64,000 nucleotides of DNA, taken from the NCBI GenBank assembly GCA_905182345.1, contig CAJJBG010000015.1, forward strand, positions 1-64,000. The letters run 5' to 3'. The notes below the pieces were generated by a model that worked only from the letters and a program-made list of their open reading frames with translations, had not been told where the DNA came from and ran no database searches. Below, one piece after another: positions 8,578-18,570 of this stretch. The stretch comes from Pelagibacteraceae bacterium AG-422-B15. Its GTDB lineage: Bacteria; Pseudomonadota; Alphaproteobacteria; Pelagibacterales; AG-422-B15. The stretch's first letter is position 1. Each line of letters begins with the position of its first letter. The translations under genes and the position numbers were made by a program.

Positions 8578-9267
8578 TTGACTAAGAACCCAATTTACTG
8601 TGCAATTGATACTAATAATATCAAGCAAGCATGTGAACTAGTTGGCCAGATTAAGTCCTCTGTTGGAGGGATAAAACTAGGTCTTGAGTTTTTTACGCAT
8701 TGTGGAATTGATGGGATAAATCAAATTAAAAAATTTGGCCTTCCAATATTTCTAGACTTAAAGTTATATGATATTCCACATACAGTTAAGTCAGCACTGC
8801 AAGGAATACTCGCGTTAGAGCCAGAGCTAACAACACTTCATACTTTAGGTGGATCAGAAATGCTGTCAGCTTGTACAGATTTAAGAGATACAGCTCAAAG
8901 TAAAACTAAACTAATTGGCGTTACAGTATTAACTAGCTTTGATGAGGTTGGAATAAAAGAAATAGGCATTCAAAATTCGTTAGAAGATCAAGTTATGCGA
9001 TTAACACAGTTGGCAAGTTTAAGTAAATTAGATGGCATAGTATGTTCTCCTCATGAAATTAGAAAAATTAAAAAAGAATATGGGAATACTATTCAGCTCA
9101 TAGTGCCCGGGATTAGAGATATAAATCAAACAACTAATGATCAAAAAAGAACCATGAGTGCAAAAGAAGCTGTAAATGCTGGTGCAGACATCTTAGTAAT
9201 TGGAAGACCAATAACCCAAGCTGCTGATCCTGAAAAAGCAGCTAGTGATATATTTAATTCTCTATAA
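8578..9267 (+). CDS. pyrF: Orotidine 5'-phosphate decarboxylase
   Basis: Makes UMP from OMP, the last step of pyrimidine synthesis. The 229 residues form a TIM barrel with the catalytic DLKLYDIPHTV motif (about 61-71), in which the Asp-x-Lys-x4-Asp array is intact. Other matches are KLGLEFF near the N-terminus, IVCSPHEI, LIVPGIRD and DILVIGRPIT for phosphate binding. The start is TTG at 8578, 12 bases after the ihfB stop. The stop overlaps the trpF start as TAATG. Confidence 0.95.
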   Translation: MTKNPIYCAIDTNNIKQACELVGQIKSSVGGIKLGLEFFTHCGIDGINQIKKFGLPIFLDLKLYDIPHTVKSALQGILALEPELTTLHTLGGSEMLSACTDLRDTAQSKTKLIGVTVLTSFDEVGIKEIGIQNSLEDQVMRLTQLASLSKLDGIVCSPHEIRKIKKEYGNTIQLIVPGIRDINQTTNDQKRTMSAKEAVNAGADILVIGRPITQAADPEKAASDIFNSL

Positions 9268-9905
9268 TGAAATCAAATAAGATAAAAATCTGTGGTATTA
9301 CAGATTTAGAAATTGCTAACCACGCTATCCTAAGTGGGGCAGACTATTTGGGTTTTGTAGCATATAAAAAATCTCCTAGAAATATTTCATTCTGCGACAG
9401 TAAAAATATTATCTCTAAATTACAAAATCCTATAAAAACAGTTGCTGTAGTTGTTGATCCAGAGATTAATGAAATAAAAGAAATTGAAGATTCTGGTTTT
9501 AATTACATACAGTTGCATGGCAATGAAAGTATTGTGGATATGGCCCTCATAAAAAAAGAGACAAAGCTGAAGATTATTAAAGCATTTGGTATTTCTAATG
9601 AAAAAGATTTATTGCTGACTAAAGATTACATAGATTTATGTGATCTCTTCTTATTTGATGCCAAGCCCGAAGGCCATGAAATGCCCGGAGGAAATGCTAA
9701 GAAATTTGATTGGGATTTGCTAAAGAATGAAAGTATAGAAAAAGAATTCTTTTTATCAGGCGGTCTAGATCTAATAAATCTAGAAATAGCACTAAAAAAT
9801 AATATTACTTCATTTTTTGATGTATCTTCTAGTATAGAGAGTAGTCCTGGAGTAAAAGATAAGGCTAAAATAATTCAATTTATAGATAAGATTAAAAGTA
9901 GCTAA
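9267..9905 (+). CDS. trpF: Phosphoribosylanthranilate isomerase
   Basis: Third step of tryptophan synthesis: Amadori rearrangement of PRA to CdRP. The 212 residues contain the catalytic Cys in KICGITD (about 6-12), YLGFVAYKKSPRNIS, IQLHGNES, the catalytic Asp in DLFLFDAKPEG (about 126-136) and the phosphate-binding FFLSGGLDLINLE. Length is normal. It begins on the pyrF stop codon and ends one base before trpB, within a tightly coupled pyrF-trpFBA-accD-folC run. Confidence 0.94.
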   Translation: MKSNKIKICGITDLEIANHAILSGADYLGFVAYKKSPRNISFCDSKNIISKLQNPIKTVAVVVDPEINEIKEIEDSGFNYIQLHGNESIVDMALIKKETKLKIIKAFGISNEKDLLLTKDYIDLCDLFLFDAKPEGHEMPGGNAKKFDWDLLKNESIEKEFFLSGGLDLINLEIALKNNITSFFDVSSSIESSPGVKDKAKIIQFIDKIKSS

Positions 9906-11126
9906 ATGTCTGATATTAATAAACCAAACTCCTTTACAACTGGTCCAGATGAAAATGGAAAGTTTGGAATATTTGGAGGAAGATTTGTGGCTGAAACTCT
10001 TATGCCTCTTGTCTTGGCTTTAGAGCAAGCATATAAATCTGCACAACAAGATCCCTCATTTAAAGCTGAAATGGATAATCTTATGCAAGATTTTGTGGGG
10101 AGGCCAAGTCCTTTATATTTTGCTGAACGCCTCACTGAATTCTATAAGGGGCCTAAAATATATTTTAAACGTGATGAACTTAATCACACAGGTGCTCACA
10201 AAATAAATAATTGTATAGGTCAAATCCTACTTGCTAAACGCATGGGTAAAACAAGAATAATAGCAGAAACTGGTGCTGGACAGCATGGTGTTGCCACCGC
10301 AACGGTAGCTGCGCGTTTCGGGCTTAAGTGTATTGTTTATATGGGAGAAGAAGATATCAGGCGGCAATCACCAAATGTGTTTAGAATGAAACTATTGGGA
10401 GCTGAAATTATCCCTGTGACTTCAGGTACAGGAACTCTAAAAGATGCAATGAATGAAGCTTTGAGAGATTGGGTGGCAAATGTTGAAGATACTTTTTATA
10501 TAATTGGTACAGTTGCTGGACCGCACCCCTATCCAATGTTGGTTAGGGATTTTCAATCGGTTATTGGAAAAGAAGCTAAAGAACAAATATTACAAAAAGA
10601 AGGTCGATTGCCCGATGTTCTACTTGCTTGCATAGGTGGTGGTTCAAATGCAATGGGACTATTTTATCCATTCTTAGACGATGCAGATGTTGATATTTAT
10701 GCTGTTGAAGCTGGTGGTCATGGCGTCAATACTGATAAACATGCTGCTTCTCTATCGGGTGGAAACCCAGGGGTTTTACATGGAAATAGGACCTACTTAT
10801 TGCAAAATCGAGATGGGCAAATAACTGATGCTCACAGCATTTCAGCTGGACTTGATTACCCAGGGATAGGACCAGAACATGCTTACTTACATGATGTAAA
10901 AAGAGTAAACTATGTTTCTATTACCGATACAGAAGCTTTAGAGGCCTTTCAACTTTGCACTAGATTAGAAGGTATTATCCCTGCATTAGAACCTGCACAT
11001 GCCCTTGCTTACTTACCTGAATTAGTTAAAAAATTTACTAGTGATCAAATCATTATAATGAATATGTGTGGCCGTGGAGATAAAGATATCTTTACTGTCG
11101 CTGAGCATTTGGGGATCGAAATTTAA
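9906..11126 (+). CDS. trpB: Tryptophan synthase beta chain
   Basis: PLP enzyme that joins indole and serine. The 406 residues contain the PLP lysine in [13 protein letters not shown] (about 92-104), [16 protein letters not shown], the phosphate-binding [10 protein letters not shown] (about 241-250), [10 protein letters not shown], and the C-terminal [12 protein letters not shown]. Length equals the bacterial trpB1 norm. The stop codon overlaps trpA as TAATG. The partner alpha chain follows directly, allowing equimolar synthesis of the complex. Confidence 0.97.
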   Translation: MSDINKPNSFTTGPDENGKFGIFGGRFVAETLMPLVLALEQAYKSAQQDPSFKAEMDNLMQDFVGRPSPLYFAERLTEFYKGPKIYFKRDELNHTGAHKINNCIGQILLAKRMGKTRIIAETGAGQHGVATATVAARFGLKCIVYMGEEDIRRQSPNVFRMKLLGAEIIPVTSGTGTLKDAMNEALRDWVANVEDTFYIIGTVAGPHPYPMLVRDFQSVIGKEAKEQILQKEGRLPDVLLACIGGGSNAMGLFYPFLDDADVDIYAVEAGGHGVNTDKHAASLSGGNPGVLHGNRTYLLQNRDGQITDAHSISAGLDYPGIGPEHAYLHDVKRVNYVSITDTEALEAFQLCTRLEGIIPALEPAHALAYLPELVKKFTSDQIIIMNMCGRGDKDIFTVAEHLGIEI

Positions 11127-11944
11127 TGCGTCTTCAAAAAACTTTTGCCCGTCTAAAAAAAGAAAATAAATCAGCCTTCATTACATTTCTGACTGCTGGA
11201 GATCCTGATTTTAAAACTTCAAAAGAAATTATCTCATCACTCCCTAAAAAGGGTGTTGATATAATAGAAATTGGCTTTCCATTTTCCGATCCAATGGCAG
11301 ACGGTCCAGTAATTCAAGCGAGTTCACTTCGATCTTTAAAAAATGGTATGACTCTTAAAAAAACTCTGGAATTAGTTAAAGAAATTCGTAATGATAATCA
11401 AGAAACACCTATAGTTTTAATGGGCTACTACAATCCAATTTATATCTATGGAAATATTAAATTTTTAAAAGATGCTCACGATGCTGGAGTGGATGGCCTT
11501 ATTGTTGTTGATCTACCTCCTGAAGAAGATGATGAATTATGCATCCCAGCTAAAGAATATAGTATAGATTTTATAAGACTCTGCACCCCAACAACTGATG
11601 CAATTCGACTTCCTACTGTATTAAAAAATGCATCTGGGTTTATTTATTATGTTTCTATTTCTGGCATTACTGGAACAAAAACACCTGACTTTACTAATGT
11701 TGCAGAGGCGATAAAATTTTTAAAATCTCACTCTGATTTACCTATTGCGGTTGGATTTGGAATTAAGACACCTGAAAATGCAAAAGCAGTTGCAGCTAAT
11801 GCTGAAGGTACTGTGGTGGGAAGTTCAATTGTAGAAATAATACAAAAATGTAATGATGCTGGTATAACTGGTAAAGATTTAACTGCTAAAGTGCTTAGTT
11901 ATGTTGAAGAATTATCTATTAGTATTAAGGAGGCAAGAAAATGA
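11126..11944 (+). CDS. trpA: Tryptophan synthase alpha chain
   Basis: Cleaves indole-3-glycerol phosphate to indole and glyceraldehyde 3-phosphate. The 272 residues form a TIM barrel with the catalytic Glu in [18 protein letters not shown] (about 47-64) and the catalytic Asp in [11 protein letters not shown]. Later come [12 protein letters not shown] and [12 protein letters not shown], which bind the substrate phosphate. It overlaps accD by 4 bases (ATGA). trpC, trpD and trpE are not in the window, so the pathway genes are split between loci. Confidence 0.96.
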   Translation: MRLQKTFARLKKENKSAFITFLTAGDPDFKTSKEIISSLPKKGVDIIEIGFPFSDPMADGPVIQASSLRSLKNGMTLKKTLELVKEIRNDNQETPIVLMGYYNPIYIYGNIKFLKDAHDAGVDGLIVVDLPPEEDDELCIPAKEYSIDFIRLCTPTTDAIRLPTVLKNASGFIYYVSISGITGTKTPDFTNVAEAIKFLKSHSDLPIAVGFGIKTPENAKAVAANAEGTVVGSSIVEIIQKCNDAGITGKDLTAKVLSYVEELSISIKEARK

Positions 11945-12804
11945 ATTGGATTACCAAATTTGTTAAGCCTAAACTTAAGTCCCTATTAGGTGGGAAAAAA
12001 AGTTTAGAAATTGGAGAAGAGGCATGGGTTAAATGTAAGCAATGCCAGACCATGCTTTACTCTGAAGACTTAGAAAAAAATCTTTATGTCTGCCCACATT
12101 GTGATTTACATCTTCATATTCATCCTAGGTTGAGAATGAAGCATTTGTTTGATGAGGGCGCTTTTAAAGAAATATCTTATCCAACTGTTCAATTAGATCC
12201 TCTAAATTTTAAGGATAAAACTTCATATAAAGATAAATTTAAAGAAGCTCAGAGAAAAACTGAAATGCAAGATGCGTTTCTTATTGGTTTTGGAAAAATT
12301 CAAGGTATTACAACAACTGTTATTGGAATGAATTTTAAATTCATGGGAGGAAGTTTATCTTCAGCCGGTGCCGAAGCCATGGTTAAAGCTGCAGAGCATG
12401 CAGTTGCAAATAATACTGCATTAGTAATATTTACAGCAAGTGGTGGAGCCCGTATGCAGGAGAATCAAATGAGTCTACAGGCTTTGCCAAAAACAACTAT
12501 TGCAGTTCAAATGGTTAAAGATGCAAAGCTACCTTACATTGTTGTGCTTACAGATCCTACAACTGGTGGCGTCACAGCATCATTTGCAATGCTTGGTGAT
12601 GTTGCTATTGCAGAACCAAAGGCTTTAATTGGTTTTGCAGGCCCAAGAGTAATTCAAAATACTGTTGGTGAAACTCTTCCAGATGGTTTTCAAAGAAGTG
12701 AGTTCCTACTTGACCATGGTTTCATTGATCAAATTGTTCATCGAAAAGATTTAAAAACTAAATTGGCACAATTATTATCACTACTTCTTAAAAGAGCAGC
12801 TTAG
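11941..12804 (+). CDS. accD: Acetyl-CoA carboxylase carboxyltransferase beta subunit
   Basis: Transfers CO2 from carboxybiotin to acetyl-CoA, making malonyl-CoA for fatty acid synthesis. The 287 residues have the N-terminal four-Cys zinc ribbon (WVKCKQCQ and VCPHCDLH, about 29-60) and the carboxyltransferase core with [47 protein letters not shown] and GFAGPRVIQ. The order trpA-accD-folC is common in proteobacteria. The stop is immediately followed by the folC TTG start. Confidence 0.96.
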   Translation: MNWITKFVKPKLKSLLGGKKSLEIGEEAWVKCKQCQTMLYSEDLEKNLYVCPHCDLHLHIHPRLRMKHLFDEGAFKEISYPTVQLDPLNFKDKTSYKDKFKEAQRKTEMQDAFLIGFGKIQGITTTVIGMNFKFMGGSLSSAGAEAMVKAAEHAVANNTALVIFTASGGARMQENQMSLQALPKTTIAVQMVKDAKLPYIVVLTDPTTGGVTASFAMLGDVAIAEPKALIGFAGPRVIQNTVGETLPDGFQRSEFLLDHGFIDQIVHRKDLKTKLAQLLSLLLKRAA

Positions 12805-14094
12805 TTGAATACTACTGATGTGCAGATTGATGAGTTGCTTAGTCAGCTACTAGAGTTGCATCCAAAAAGAATAGATTTATCACTTGAGAGAATCCAATTA
12901 TTGCTGTCCAAACTTGGTAATCCCCAAAACCAAATAGAAAATATTATTCACATTGCAGGTACAAATGGTAAATTTTCAACTTTAAAATTTATTCAAAAAA
13001 TTCTTGAGACAGCCAATAAAACAACAAGTGCGTATATTTCACCACACTTAATAAGGTTTAATGAACGATTTGAATTAGAGCATGGCTGCATAAATAATGA
13101 AGACTTATATAATTTGCTGTATGAAGTTAAAAATACTAATGGTGTTACTCCAATTACATTTTTTGAAATTACTAGTGCCTGCTTCTTTCTAGCGGCAGCA
13201 AGATATAAAACAAATTTTACTTTATTAGAAGTTGGACTTGGTGGAAGATTAGATAGTTCAAATGTAGTAACTCCAAAAGTATCGGTTATTTCATCAATTT
13301 CCAATGACCATCATGACTTTCTTGGTGATACAGTTGAAAAAATTGCATTTGAAAAAGCCGGTATTATTAAAGCAAATGTTCCAGTCATTATTGGAAAACA
13401 ACCCTTTAAGGTAGCTGAAGAAGTTCTAATTCAACAAGCAAAAACCCTTAATACTCGAGCCTTTGTGTATGGTATCGATTGGAATATAGAAATTATAAAT
13501 AATAAAATACATTACACTGATGCAGGTGGCTTACTCGTTACTGAGCCATTAACTTTGCATGGAGAATTCCAGCTCTATAACTTTGGCTTAGCCTTGGCTA
13601 CTACAAGGCAATTTGAATCTATAAAATTAAATGAAGTTATGGCAACTAACTGTCAACAAGACGTAATTCTTCCTGGGAGAATTCAAAAAATAGATACCGG
13701 CAATTACTTAAAATTAATTACATCTAACAATGAATTATTTTTAGATGGTTCTCATAATGTAGATGCAGCATTCCATGTTAATAAGGCACTAGAAAATCTT
13801 AATACAACTAAAGATTTAGTAATTATATTAGGAATGATTAATACGAAAGATCCTATTGATTACATTAAACAATTTAAGGGAGTCAAAGAAATTAAAACAA
13901 TAACTATTCCTAATGAAGAAAGTGCTATTCTTGCAAAAGATTTAAGTGACCAGTTACAAGATATAAACACATCTGTGGCTGCATCTGAAAATATTGAAGA
14001 AGCGCTTAGCTCATTAAGTAAAAGTAACCCCAATGCTCGAATTTTGATATGTGGCTCTCTATACTTAGCTGGGCAAGTACTTAAAAATAATTAA
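12805..14094 (+). CDS. folC: Folylpolyglutamate / dihydrofolate synthase
   Basis: Adds glutamate to dihydropteroate and to folates. The 429 residues have the Mur-ligase-type P-loop IAGTNGKFST (about 50-59), with YISPHLIRFNERF and EVGLGGRLDSSNVV (about 141-154). Also present are SISNDHHDFLGDT and the C-terminal domain motif LDGSHNVDA. The start is TTG at 12805, directly after the accD stop. It converges on trxA with a 4-base overlap of stop codons and leaves no room for a terminator outside the genes. Confidence 0.93.
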   Translation: MNTTDVQIDELLSQLLELHPKRIDLSLERIQLLLSKLGNPQNQIENIIHIAGTNGKFSTLKFIQKILETANKTTSAYISPHLIRFNERFELEHGCINNEDLYNLLYEVKNTNGVTPITFFEITSACFFLAAARYKTNFTLLEVGLGGRLDSSNVVTPKVSVISSISNDHHDFLGDTVEKIAFEKAGIIKANVPVIIGKQPFKVAEEVLIQQAKTLNTRAFVYGIDWNIEIINNKIHYTDAGGLLVTEPLTLHGEFQLYNFGLALATTRQFESIKLNEVMATNCQQDVILPGRIQKIDTGNYLKLITSNNELFLDGSHNVDAAFHVNKALENLNTTKDLVIILGMINTKDPIDYIKQFKGVKEIKTITIPNEESAILAKDLSDQLQDINTSVAASENIEEALSSLSKSNPNARILICGSLYLAGQVLKNN

Positions 14095-14414
14095 GCAATA
14101 GAACTTTTAATCCACTCAACAATTGCAGATTTTGAAACAGCACCAACCTTAGTTGCCTTAGCTTCACCACCTTGAAATACTAACATTGTTGGAATTCCTC
14201 TTACACCAAATTTGGTTGGTGTTATAGGGTTCTCATCAATATTGACTTTAGCAACAATTATATCATCTTTCATTTCATCAGAAATTTCTTCCAATGAGGG
14301 TCCGATTTGCTTACATGGTCCACACCACGGAGCCCAAAAATCAAGCACAACTGGCTTGTCAGAATTTAATACGTCTTGTTCAAAAGTTGCGTCTGTAATA
14401 TTAATTGTAGCCAT
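14091..14414 (-). CDS. trxA: Thioredoxin
   Basis: A 107-residue cytoplasmic dithiol oxidoreductase with the active site WAPWCGPCKQIGP (about 28-40), the cis-Pro in RGIPTMLVF (about 74-82) and a C-terminal amphipathic helix. Length and motif are canonical for thioredoxin 1. The ATG at 14414 follows a purine-rich AGAGGAT on the coding strand. It is convergent with folC and has its own upstream region of about 110 bases, so it is probably transcribed alone. Confidence 0.95.
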   Translation of the reverse strand: MATINITDATFEQDVLNSDKPVVLDFWAPWCGPCKQIGPSLEEISDEMKDDIIVAKVNIDENPITPTKFGVRGIPTMLVFQGGEAKATKVGAVSKSAIVEWIKSSIA

Positions 14415-14511
14415 AATTTTATCCTCTTAAAGTTATTTGTAATGTAGGTATTAATGCTCTCAAGTCAAGTACTATAGGTGCTTATTGTTAGTTTAAATAA
14501 TTGATTTTATT

Positions 14512-14534
14512 AGATTAATTTATTTAATTAATCT
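14512..14534. other. AT-rich inverted repeat at the end of rmuC
   Basis: Two perfectly complementary 9-base arms (AGATTAATT and AATTAATCT) with a 5-base loop span the rmuC stop codon. Read on the minus strand the hairpin is followed by AATAAAAT, so it could be a weak intrinsic terminator for rmuC. The stem lacks G and C apart from one pair, so confidence is low. Confidence 0.4.
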
Positions 14535-15573
14535 CTGCTTTGTCATCATTGTCATTATTTTCAACTATCTCAGGTAATATTTTTTTAGTTTGCAAGCCGC
14601 CTATTTCTCTCATTTTATTAGCCTTCGAGATCAAGCTACCTTTTCCATCTTTTAGTCTATTCTTCGCTAATTCTAGATGTTTTGAATACTTACCAAGTTC
14701 ATTATGTGCTTTTTCAAAAGCATCATACACAAGTCCAACTTGATCATAAATTTCACTAGCTACTCTTGCAATATGATCGGCTTTTTCATTTCTTTTTTGT
14801 ACTGACCACATATTTTCTATAATTTTAAGAACACCAAATAAAGTTGATGGGCTAACAATAATAATTTTTTTTCTACTAGCCTCTTCAATAATTTCTTCCC
14901 CCTTTTCAGAAAAAGAATGGAATGCTGATTCAATTGGAGTAAATAATACGATTACATCAATTGTATTTATTTGGTAAAGTTTTTGATAATCAGTGCTTGC
15001 AAGCTGCTTAATGTGCCTTTGCATTGATGCTATGTGTTTTTTTAGAGCCTCTTTTCTTGAATCTTCATTTTCTGCATTCATAAACTCATACCAATCTTTA
15101 AGAGAAACTTTAGAATCAATTATGATTTGACGATTTTCAGGTAAGTTTATTATAACATCTGGTTGTTGCTTATTTTCTCCATCAGGTGAATCGTATTTTA
15201 CTTGAGAGGTATAATCTCTTCCTTCTTGAAATCCAGCATTGCTCAACAAGTTTTTTAAAATAACCTCACCCCAATTACCCTGCTGCTTGTTACTTCCGGT
15301 TAATGCAGTAGTTAATTTAGTTGTTGTTTTTTCCTGTTCCTTAATAACAGACATTACTTGCGTATACTGTTCTTGAACTTGCCCCTTAGTAATTAGACGA
15401 TCTTCCTTTGAATCAACTGCAAGACCTTTAATTTCTTCTATTGCACTCTTCATACTATTAAAATCATCTGCAGTAATATTATTATTATTATCTTTCTTAA
15501 TAGTATACTGAAATAAGTGAGTAATAATTACTCCAACAAGCAGACCTATTATTACAACTAACATTGTTTCCAT
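14524..15573 (-). CDS. rmuC: DNA recombination protein RmuC
   Basis: A 349-residue RmuC-family protein. It has an N-terminal membrane helix (residues 4-22), a coiled-coil segment (about 40-100), then the conserved nuclease-like core. Landmarks are GNWGEVILKNLLSNAGFQEGRDY (in part, about 99-121), PDVIINLPENRQIIIDSKVSL and VLFTPIESAF. These resemble PD-(D/E)xK folds. In E. coli, RmuC loss raises inversion frequency at short inverted repeats; the biochemical role is not settled. Its ATG shares a base with the sbcB stop (TAATG), pairing two DNA-end-processing genes. Confidence 0.9.
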   Translation of the reverse strand: METMLVVIIGLLVGVIITHLFQYTIKKDNNNNITADDFNSMKSAIEEIKGLAVDSKEDRLITKGQVQEQYTQVMSVIKEQEKTTTKLTTALTGSNKQQGNWGEVILKNLLSNAGFQEGRDYTSQVKYDSPDGENKQQPDVIINLPENRQIIIDSKVSLKDWYEFMNAENEDSRKEALKKHIASMQRHIKQLASTDYQKLYQINTIDVIVLFTPIESAFHSFSEKGEEIIEEASRKKIIIVSPSTLFGVLKIIENMWSVQKRNEKADHIARVASEIYDQVGLVYDAFEKAHNELGKYSKHLELAKNRLKDGKGSLISKANKMREIGGLQTKKILPEIVENNDNDDKAEIN

Positions 15574-16997
15574 TATATTTTTAATTTACTGTTGTGATAT
15601 TCTTCTAGTTCTTGAACGTACTCATCTATTTCTTGAAGCACGTCCATACTAAAACTATTCTCTGACTCTCTTAAGTCATCGATTTCTTTCATTGCCTCTG
15701 GAATAGTATTCCACGGCACCTTATCCATTGTTAATATTTTAGTAGCAACTTCTTGATCTCTTTTTAACAATTCATTTTTTGGTAAAAAATCAGGATTTTC
15801 ATTATAAATTACTCTTTTTGCAAATTCTTGGATTCTACTATCCATTATTTTTAAGGCTATATCATAGCGTTTTTCCCATTCTGCAGCATGAAAATCTTGC
15901 ATCAAATAGTTATCCTTATTATCTGGAAACCCATCAAATATTCTTTGCTCAACAGTTTTTTCCGTTTGGTCATCAGCAAAGGTTTTTTCTTCACTCATAT
16001 CAATTAAAAGGTTGGTAAACTTTTCTATGAATTCTTTATTGTTACGAATTTTTAGCATACGTTCCTGTAAAATTTTCAAATCATCGTTACTAAATTCTTC
16101 TGATTGCATTAAATATTTTTCATCTAAAAGTATTGGCTGTTCATTTGCCTTAACAAGCTGAAAACATTTTTTCTTTCCTTTAAATAATTTTTTTAAATCA
16201 GAGCGATCTAGATCAAAAATCAAATCAGGATCAGTTTTAAGATCAAAACAATAAACATGATTTTGATAAGTCGGGTCAACAGCTAAATAAGCTAGGCCAT
16301 TAGTATATTCTTTGCCTCTAAAGTATCTACTCGCACAAAAAATACGATCCTCATTAATAAATTTATAAACGTCTTGCTTAGAAGTTGTTTGCATTGCAGC
16401 CGCCCATACATCGGGACATCTTTCTTTAACTAATTTACAAACACCAATGGTTGCCTCTACATCACTTAATGCATCATGGGCATTTGAATGATCAATACCA
16501 TTTGCTGGTGCAAAGCGATCTAATTTGAAAGTTATTTTGCCATTGTCATCGTTTAATGGACGCACAAAAGAATTTGGTGCTACCGCAGCAGCAGAATGAA
16601 TAATTTTAAGTGCATCTGCACGCTTATTTCCATTTGTATTAGTAAGGTAGGGTGGTAACGCATTTTGATACAAGCTTTGTCGTAGAAACCTTTCGTCAAA
16701 CCCAATAGAGTTATATCCAATATAAGTAGTCTCTCCCCAGGAAAGGAACTTTTGTTGCATTTTACTTATTAGTGCAAAGTTTGAATTTTCATGATTTTTT
16801 AAAAGATCAACACTTGTACCATTAATAAGAAGTGCTTTTGGATGTGGAACTGGATACTCTTTCTTCATGCGGCCACGCATATCAAAGCTATCAATAATAT
16901 TAAAATCTTGGTCTGTAAGTATTGCCGCAGCCTGAATTATACTATCAAATGCGTCAGATAGTCCTCCAGTTTCAAAATCATAAAATACATATCTCAC
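15573..16997 (-). CDS. sbcB: Exodeoxyribonuclease I
   Basis: Single-strand 3'-5' DNA exonuclease used in recombination and mismatch repair. The 474 residues have DEDDh motifs: YDFETGGLSDAFD (about 6-18), YNSIGFDERFLRQ (about 94-106) and HDALSDVEAT (about 173-182). The exonuclease C-terminal region follows, with KRYDIALKIMDSRI. The length matches ExoI (about 475). The start is GTG at 16997, with GGGG seven bases upstream as a ribosome-binding site; no ATG is available closer to the conserved DFET. A long hairpin lies upstream. Confidence 0.93.
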   Translation of the reverse strand: MRYVFYDFETGGLSDAFDSIIQAAAILTDQDFNIIDSFDMRGRMKKEYPVPHPKALLINGTSVDLLKNHENSNFALISKMQQKFLSWGETTYIGYNSIGFDERFLRQSLYQNALPPYLTNTNGNKRADALKIIHSAAAVAPNSFVRPLNDDNGKITFKLDRFAPANGIDHSNAHDALSDVEATIGVCKLVKERCPDVWAAAMQTTSKQDVYKFINEDRIFCASRYFRGKEYTNGLAYLAVDPTYQNHVYCFDLKTDPDLIFDLDRSDLKKLFKGKKKCFQLVKANEQPILLDEKYLMQSEEFSNDDLKILQERMLKIRNNKEFIEKFTNLLIDMSEEKTFADDQTEKTVEQRIFDGFPDNKDNYLMQDFHAAEWEKRYDIALKIMDSRIQEFAKRVIYNENPDFLPKNELLKRDQEVATKILTMDKVPWNTIPEAMKEIDDLRESENSFSMDVLQEIDEYVQELEEYHNSKLKI

Positions 16998-17059
16998 AGT
17001 GTAGCCCCTTTATTTAATTAAAATAATGCCTAAACATGATTAATAGCTGATTCTTCAGT

Positions 17060-17111
17060 AAGTAGACAGAAAGTAAGAAATTTAGGGGAAAATAAATTTT
17101 TCTGTCTACTT
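17060..17111. other. Long imperfect hairpin upstream of sbcB
   Basis: A 13-base arm (17060-17072, AAGTAGACAGAAA) has a perfect complement at 17099-17111. Inside it a second 7-base pair (AAATTTA with TAAATTT) encloses an 8-base GGGGAAAA loop, with a small bulge between the two stems. No T-run follows on either strand, so it is not a standard terminator. It occupies the gap between the SH3 gene (3' end 17172) and the sbcB start. Confidence 0.6.
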
Positions 17112-17171
17112 TAAATATGGTAGGTCAAAAACAAGTCTTTATTATGGGGAAAATATGTTTAAAAAAAGTAG

Positions 17172-17660
17172 TTAGTTAATTATCTCATGATTATAAATTC
17201 CATAAAGGTTCTTTTTTTCTACAAACATTTTATAAGTTTTTTTATCAGATTTAATTACTAGGTGACACCAACTGGAATTGCAGGTTATTACTTTGGCATG
17301 TACTCCATAAGCCAATTTTGCGATGATCTCATTTTTATTAGCAGACTTGTAACCATAATTAACTTGTTTATTCGAAGTAATAACATGACGTTTATTATTA
17401 AATAAAACTCTACTCATCCAGCCTTCTGTTTTTGTTAATGGGTCGCGCACTAGCCTCCACTCTTCGTTCTGACGAATGACCTCCATAGGATAGCCTTTAA
17501 ACTGATATTGGAATTTAATTGAAGCATTTATATTAGGTCCTTTACGCATATTTGCATCGCCCTTAAGACTTAACCATCTAGGTACTGGATACTCTTCACT
17601 AAATGATTTGATGGGGAAAAATGCTAAAATAAGTAATATGATAATAGTATGTTTAGTCAT
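17172..17660 (-). CDS. Exported bacterial SH3-domain protein
   Basis: A 162-residue secreted protein with a signal peptide (hydrophobic residues 5-20, cleavage near KSFSEE). Two SH3-like segments follow: SLKGDANMRKGPNINASIKF (about 31-50) and the second around VNYGYKSANKNEIIAKL. SH3-type modules of this kind bind peptidoglycan peptides or proteins. I chose ATG 17660 over an in-frame ATG at 17678 because AGGAG lies 4 bases before it. That start overlaps the end of the CDF gene by 8 bases. The usual annotation is SH3 domain-containing protein; specific function is unknown. Confidence 0.8.
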   Translation of the reverse strand: MTKHTIIILLILAFFPIKSFSEEYPVPRWLSLKGDANMRKGPNINASIKFQYQFKGYPMEVIRQNEEWRLVRDPLTKTEGWMSRVLFNNKRHVITSNKQVNYGYKSANKNEIIAKLAYGVHAKVITCNSSWCHLVIKSDKKTYKMFVEKKNLYGIYNHEIIN

Positions 17661-18570
17661 GCCACTCCTGCTCTTCAACTAGATCGCTTGGATCAACATG
17701 TAATATAATTTGTATTTCAGGAAAACGTTCTTTTAATTTTTCCTCGACAGCATCACTAATATTATGTGACTCCAATAATGAAGTGTGCTTATTAATTTCA
17801 AGGTGCATTTGAATAAAGAAATTTTCTCGAGAACCCCCACTTCTCCGCGATTTAAAATCATGAAAACCCTCTACTTTAACTTGCGATAAAACAATTTTTT
17901 TAATCTCTTCTTTCAAATCATCATCAATCTCTTTATCTAACAAAACATCAATACTGTTTCTAATTATACCAATGCTAGAAAATAAAATATAAAATGAAAT
18001 TAGAGCGCCCATCAATGGGTCTATACGAGTAAATCCGAAGTTGGCTGCCAACACAAGTGCTACTAGGACTGCTATATTACTTAATATATCTTGCTTGTAA
18101 TGCACGTGGTCTGCAGAAATAGCCAGGCTCGAGGTTTTTTGAATAACTGTTTTTTGATATCTAACCAATAGTAGGGTTACCAGAATAGAAATTAGCATTA
18201 CCACAATACCAATAGAAGAACTCTCTATATCTTCTGGGTAAATCATTCTAACAGCAGCCATATAAAGTATAAACAATGAAGTCAGTATTAGAAATATGCC
18301 TTCTAAAAATGCAGTTACTGCCTCTAATCGCGCATGCCCCCATCGATGATCATCGTCCGCTGGTTTCAATGAAATACTAATTAAAATTAAATTGATAAAG
18401 GATATGACAAAATCTACCACTGAATCTGCAAGTGTGCTTAATATGCTAATACTACCAGTAAAAATATAGGCAAATAATTTAATTATAATTAAAAATAATA
18501 CGACACTGACAGTAATGTAAGTAGAGCGCTTGACATGGTCAGAGTAGGTAGGGTTTTGTTGTTCGTTCAT
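17653..18570 (-). CDS. Cation diffusion facilitator (FieF-like) metal exporter
   Basis: A 305-residue inner-membrane protein with six predicted helices and a cytoplasmic C-terminal domain. The helix II site ADSVVDFVISF (about 41-51) and helix V site SADHVHYKQD (about 148-157) provide the Asp and His ligands of the FieF-type metal site. HRWGHARLEAV follows helix II. Members export Zn, Fe or related divalent ions against protons. The C-terminal domain contains NFFIQMHLEI. The gene lies one base after pdxH and overlaps the SH3 gene, so the three form one minus-strand operon. The metal cannot be told from sequence. Confidence 0.9.
   Translation of the reverse strand: MNEQQNPTYSDHVKRSTYITVSVVLFLIIIKLFAYIFTGSISILSTLADSVVDFVISFINLILISISLKPADDDHRWGHARLEAVTAFLEGIFLILTSLFILYMAAVRMIYPEDIESSSIGIVVMLISILVTLLLVRYQKTVIQKTSSLAISADHVHYKQDILSNIAVLVALVLAANFGFTRIDPLMGALISFYILFSSIGIIRNSIDVLLDKEIDDDLKEEIKKIVLSQVKVEGFHDFKSRRSGGSRENFFIQMHLEINKHTSLLESHNISDAVEEKLKERFPEIQIILHVDPSDLVEEQEWHD

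Noticed and set aside
8369-8581. A 70-codon frame overlapping ihfB
   Set aside because: It lies inside ihfB in another frame and has no recognisable protein features.
14212-14430. Plus-strand frame antisense to trxA
   Set aside because: Explained by the thioredoxin gene on the other strand.
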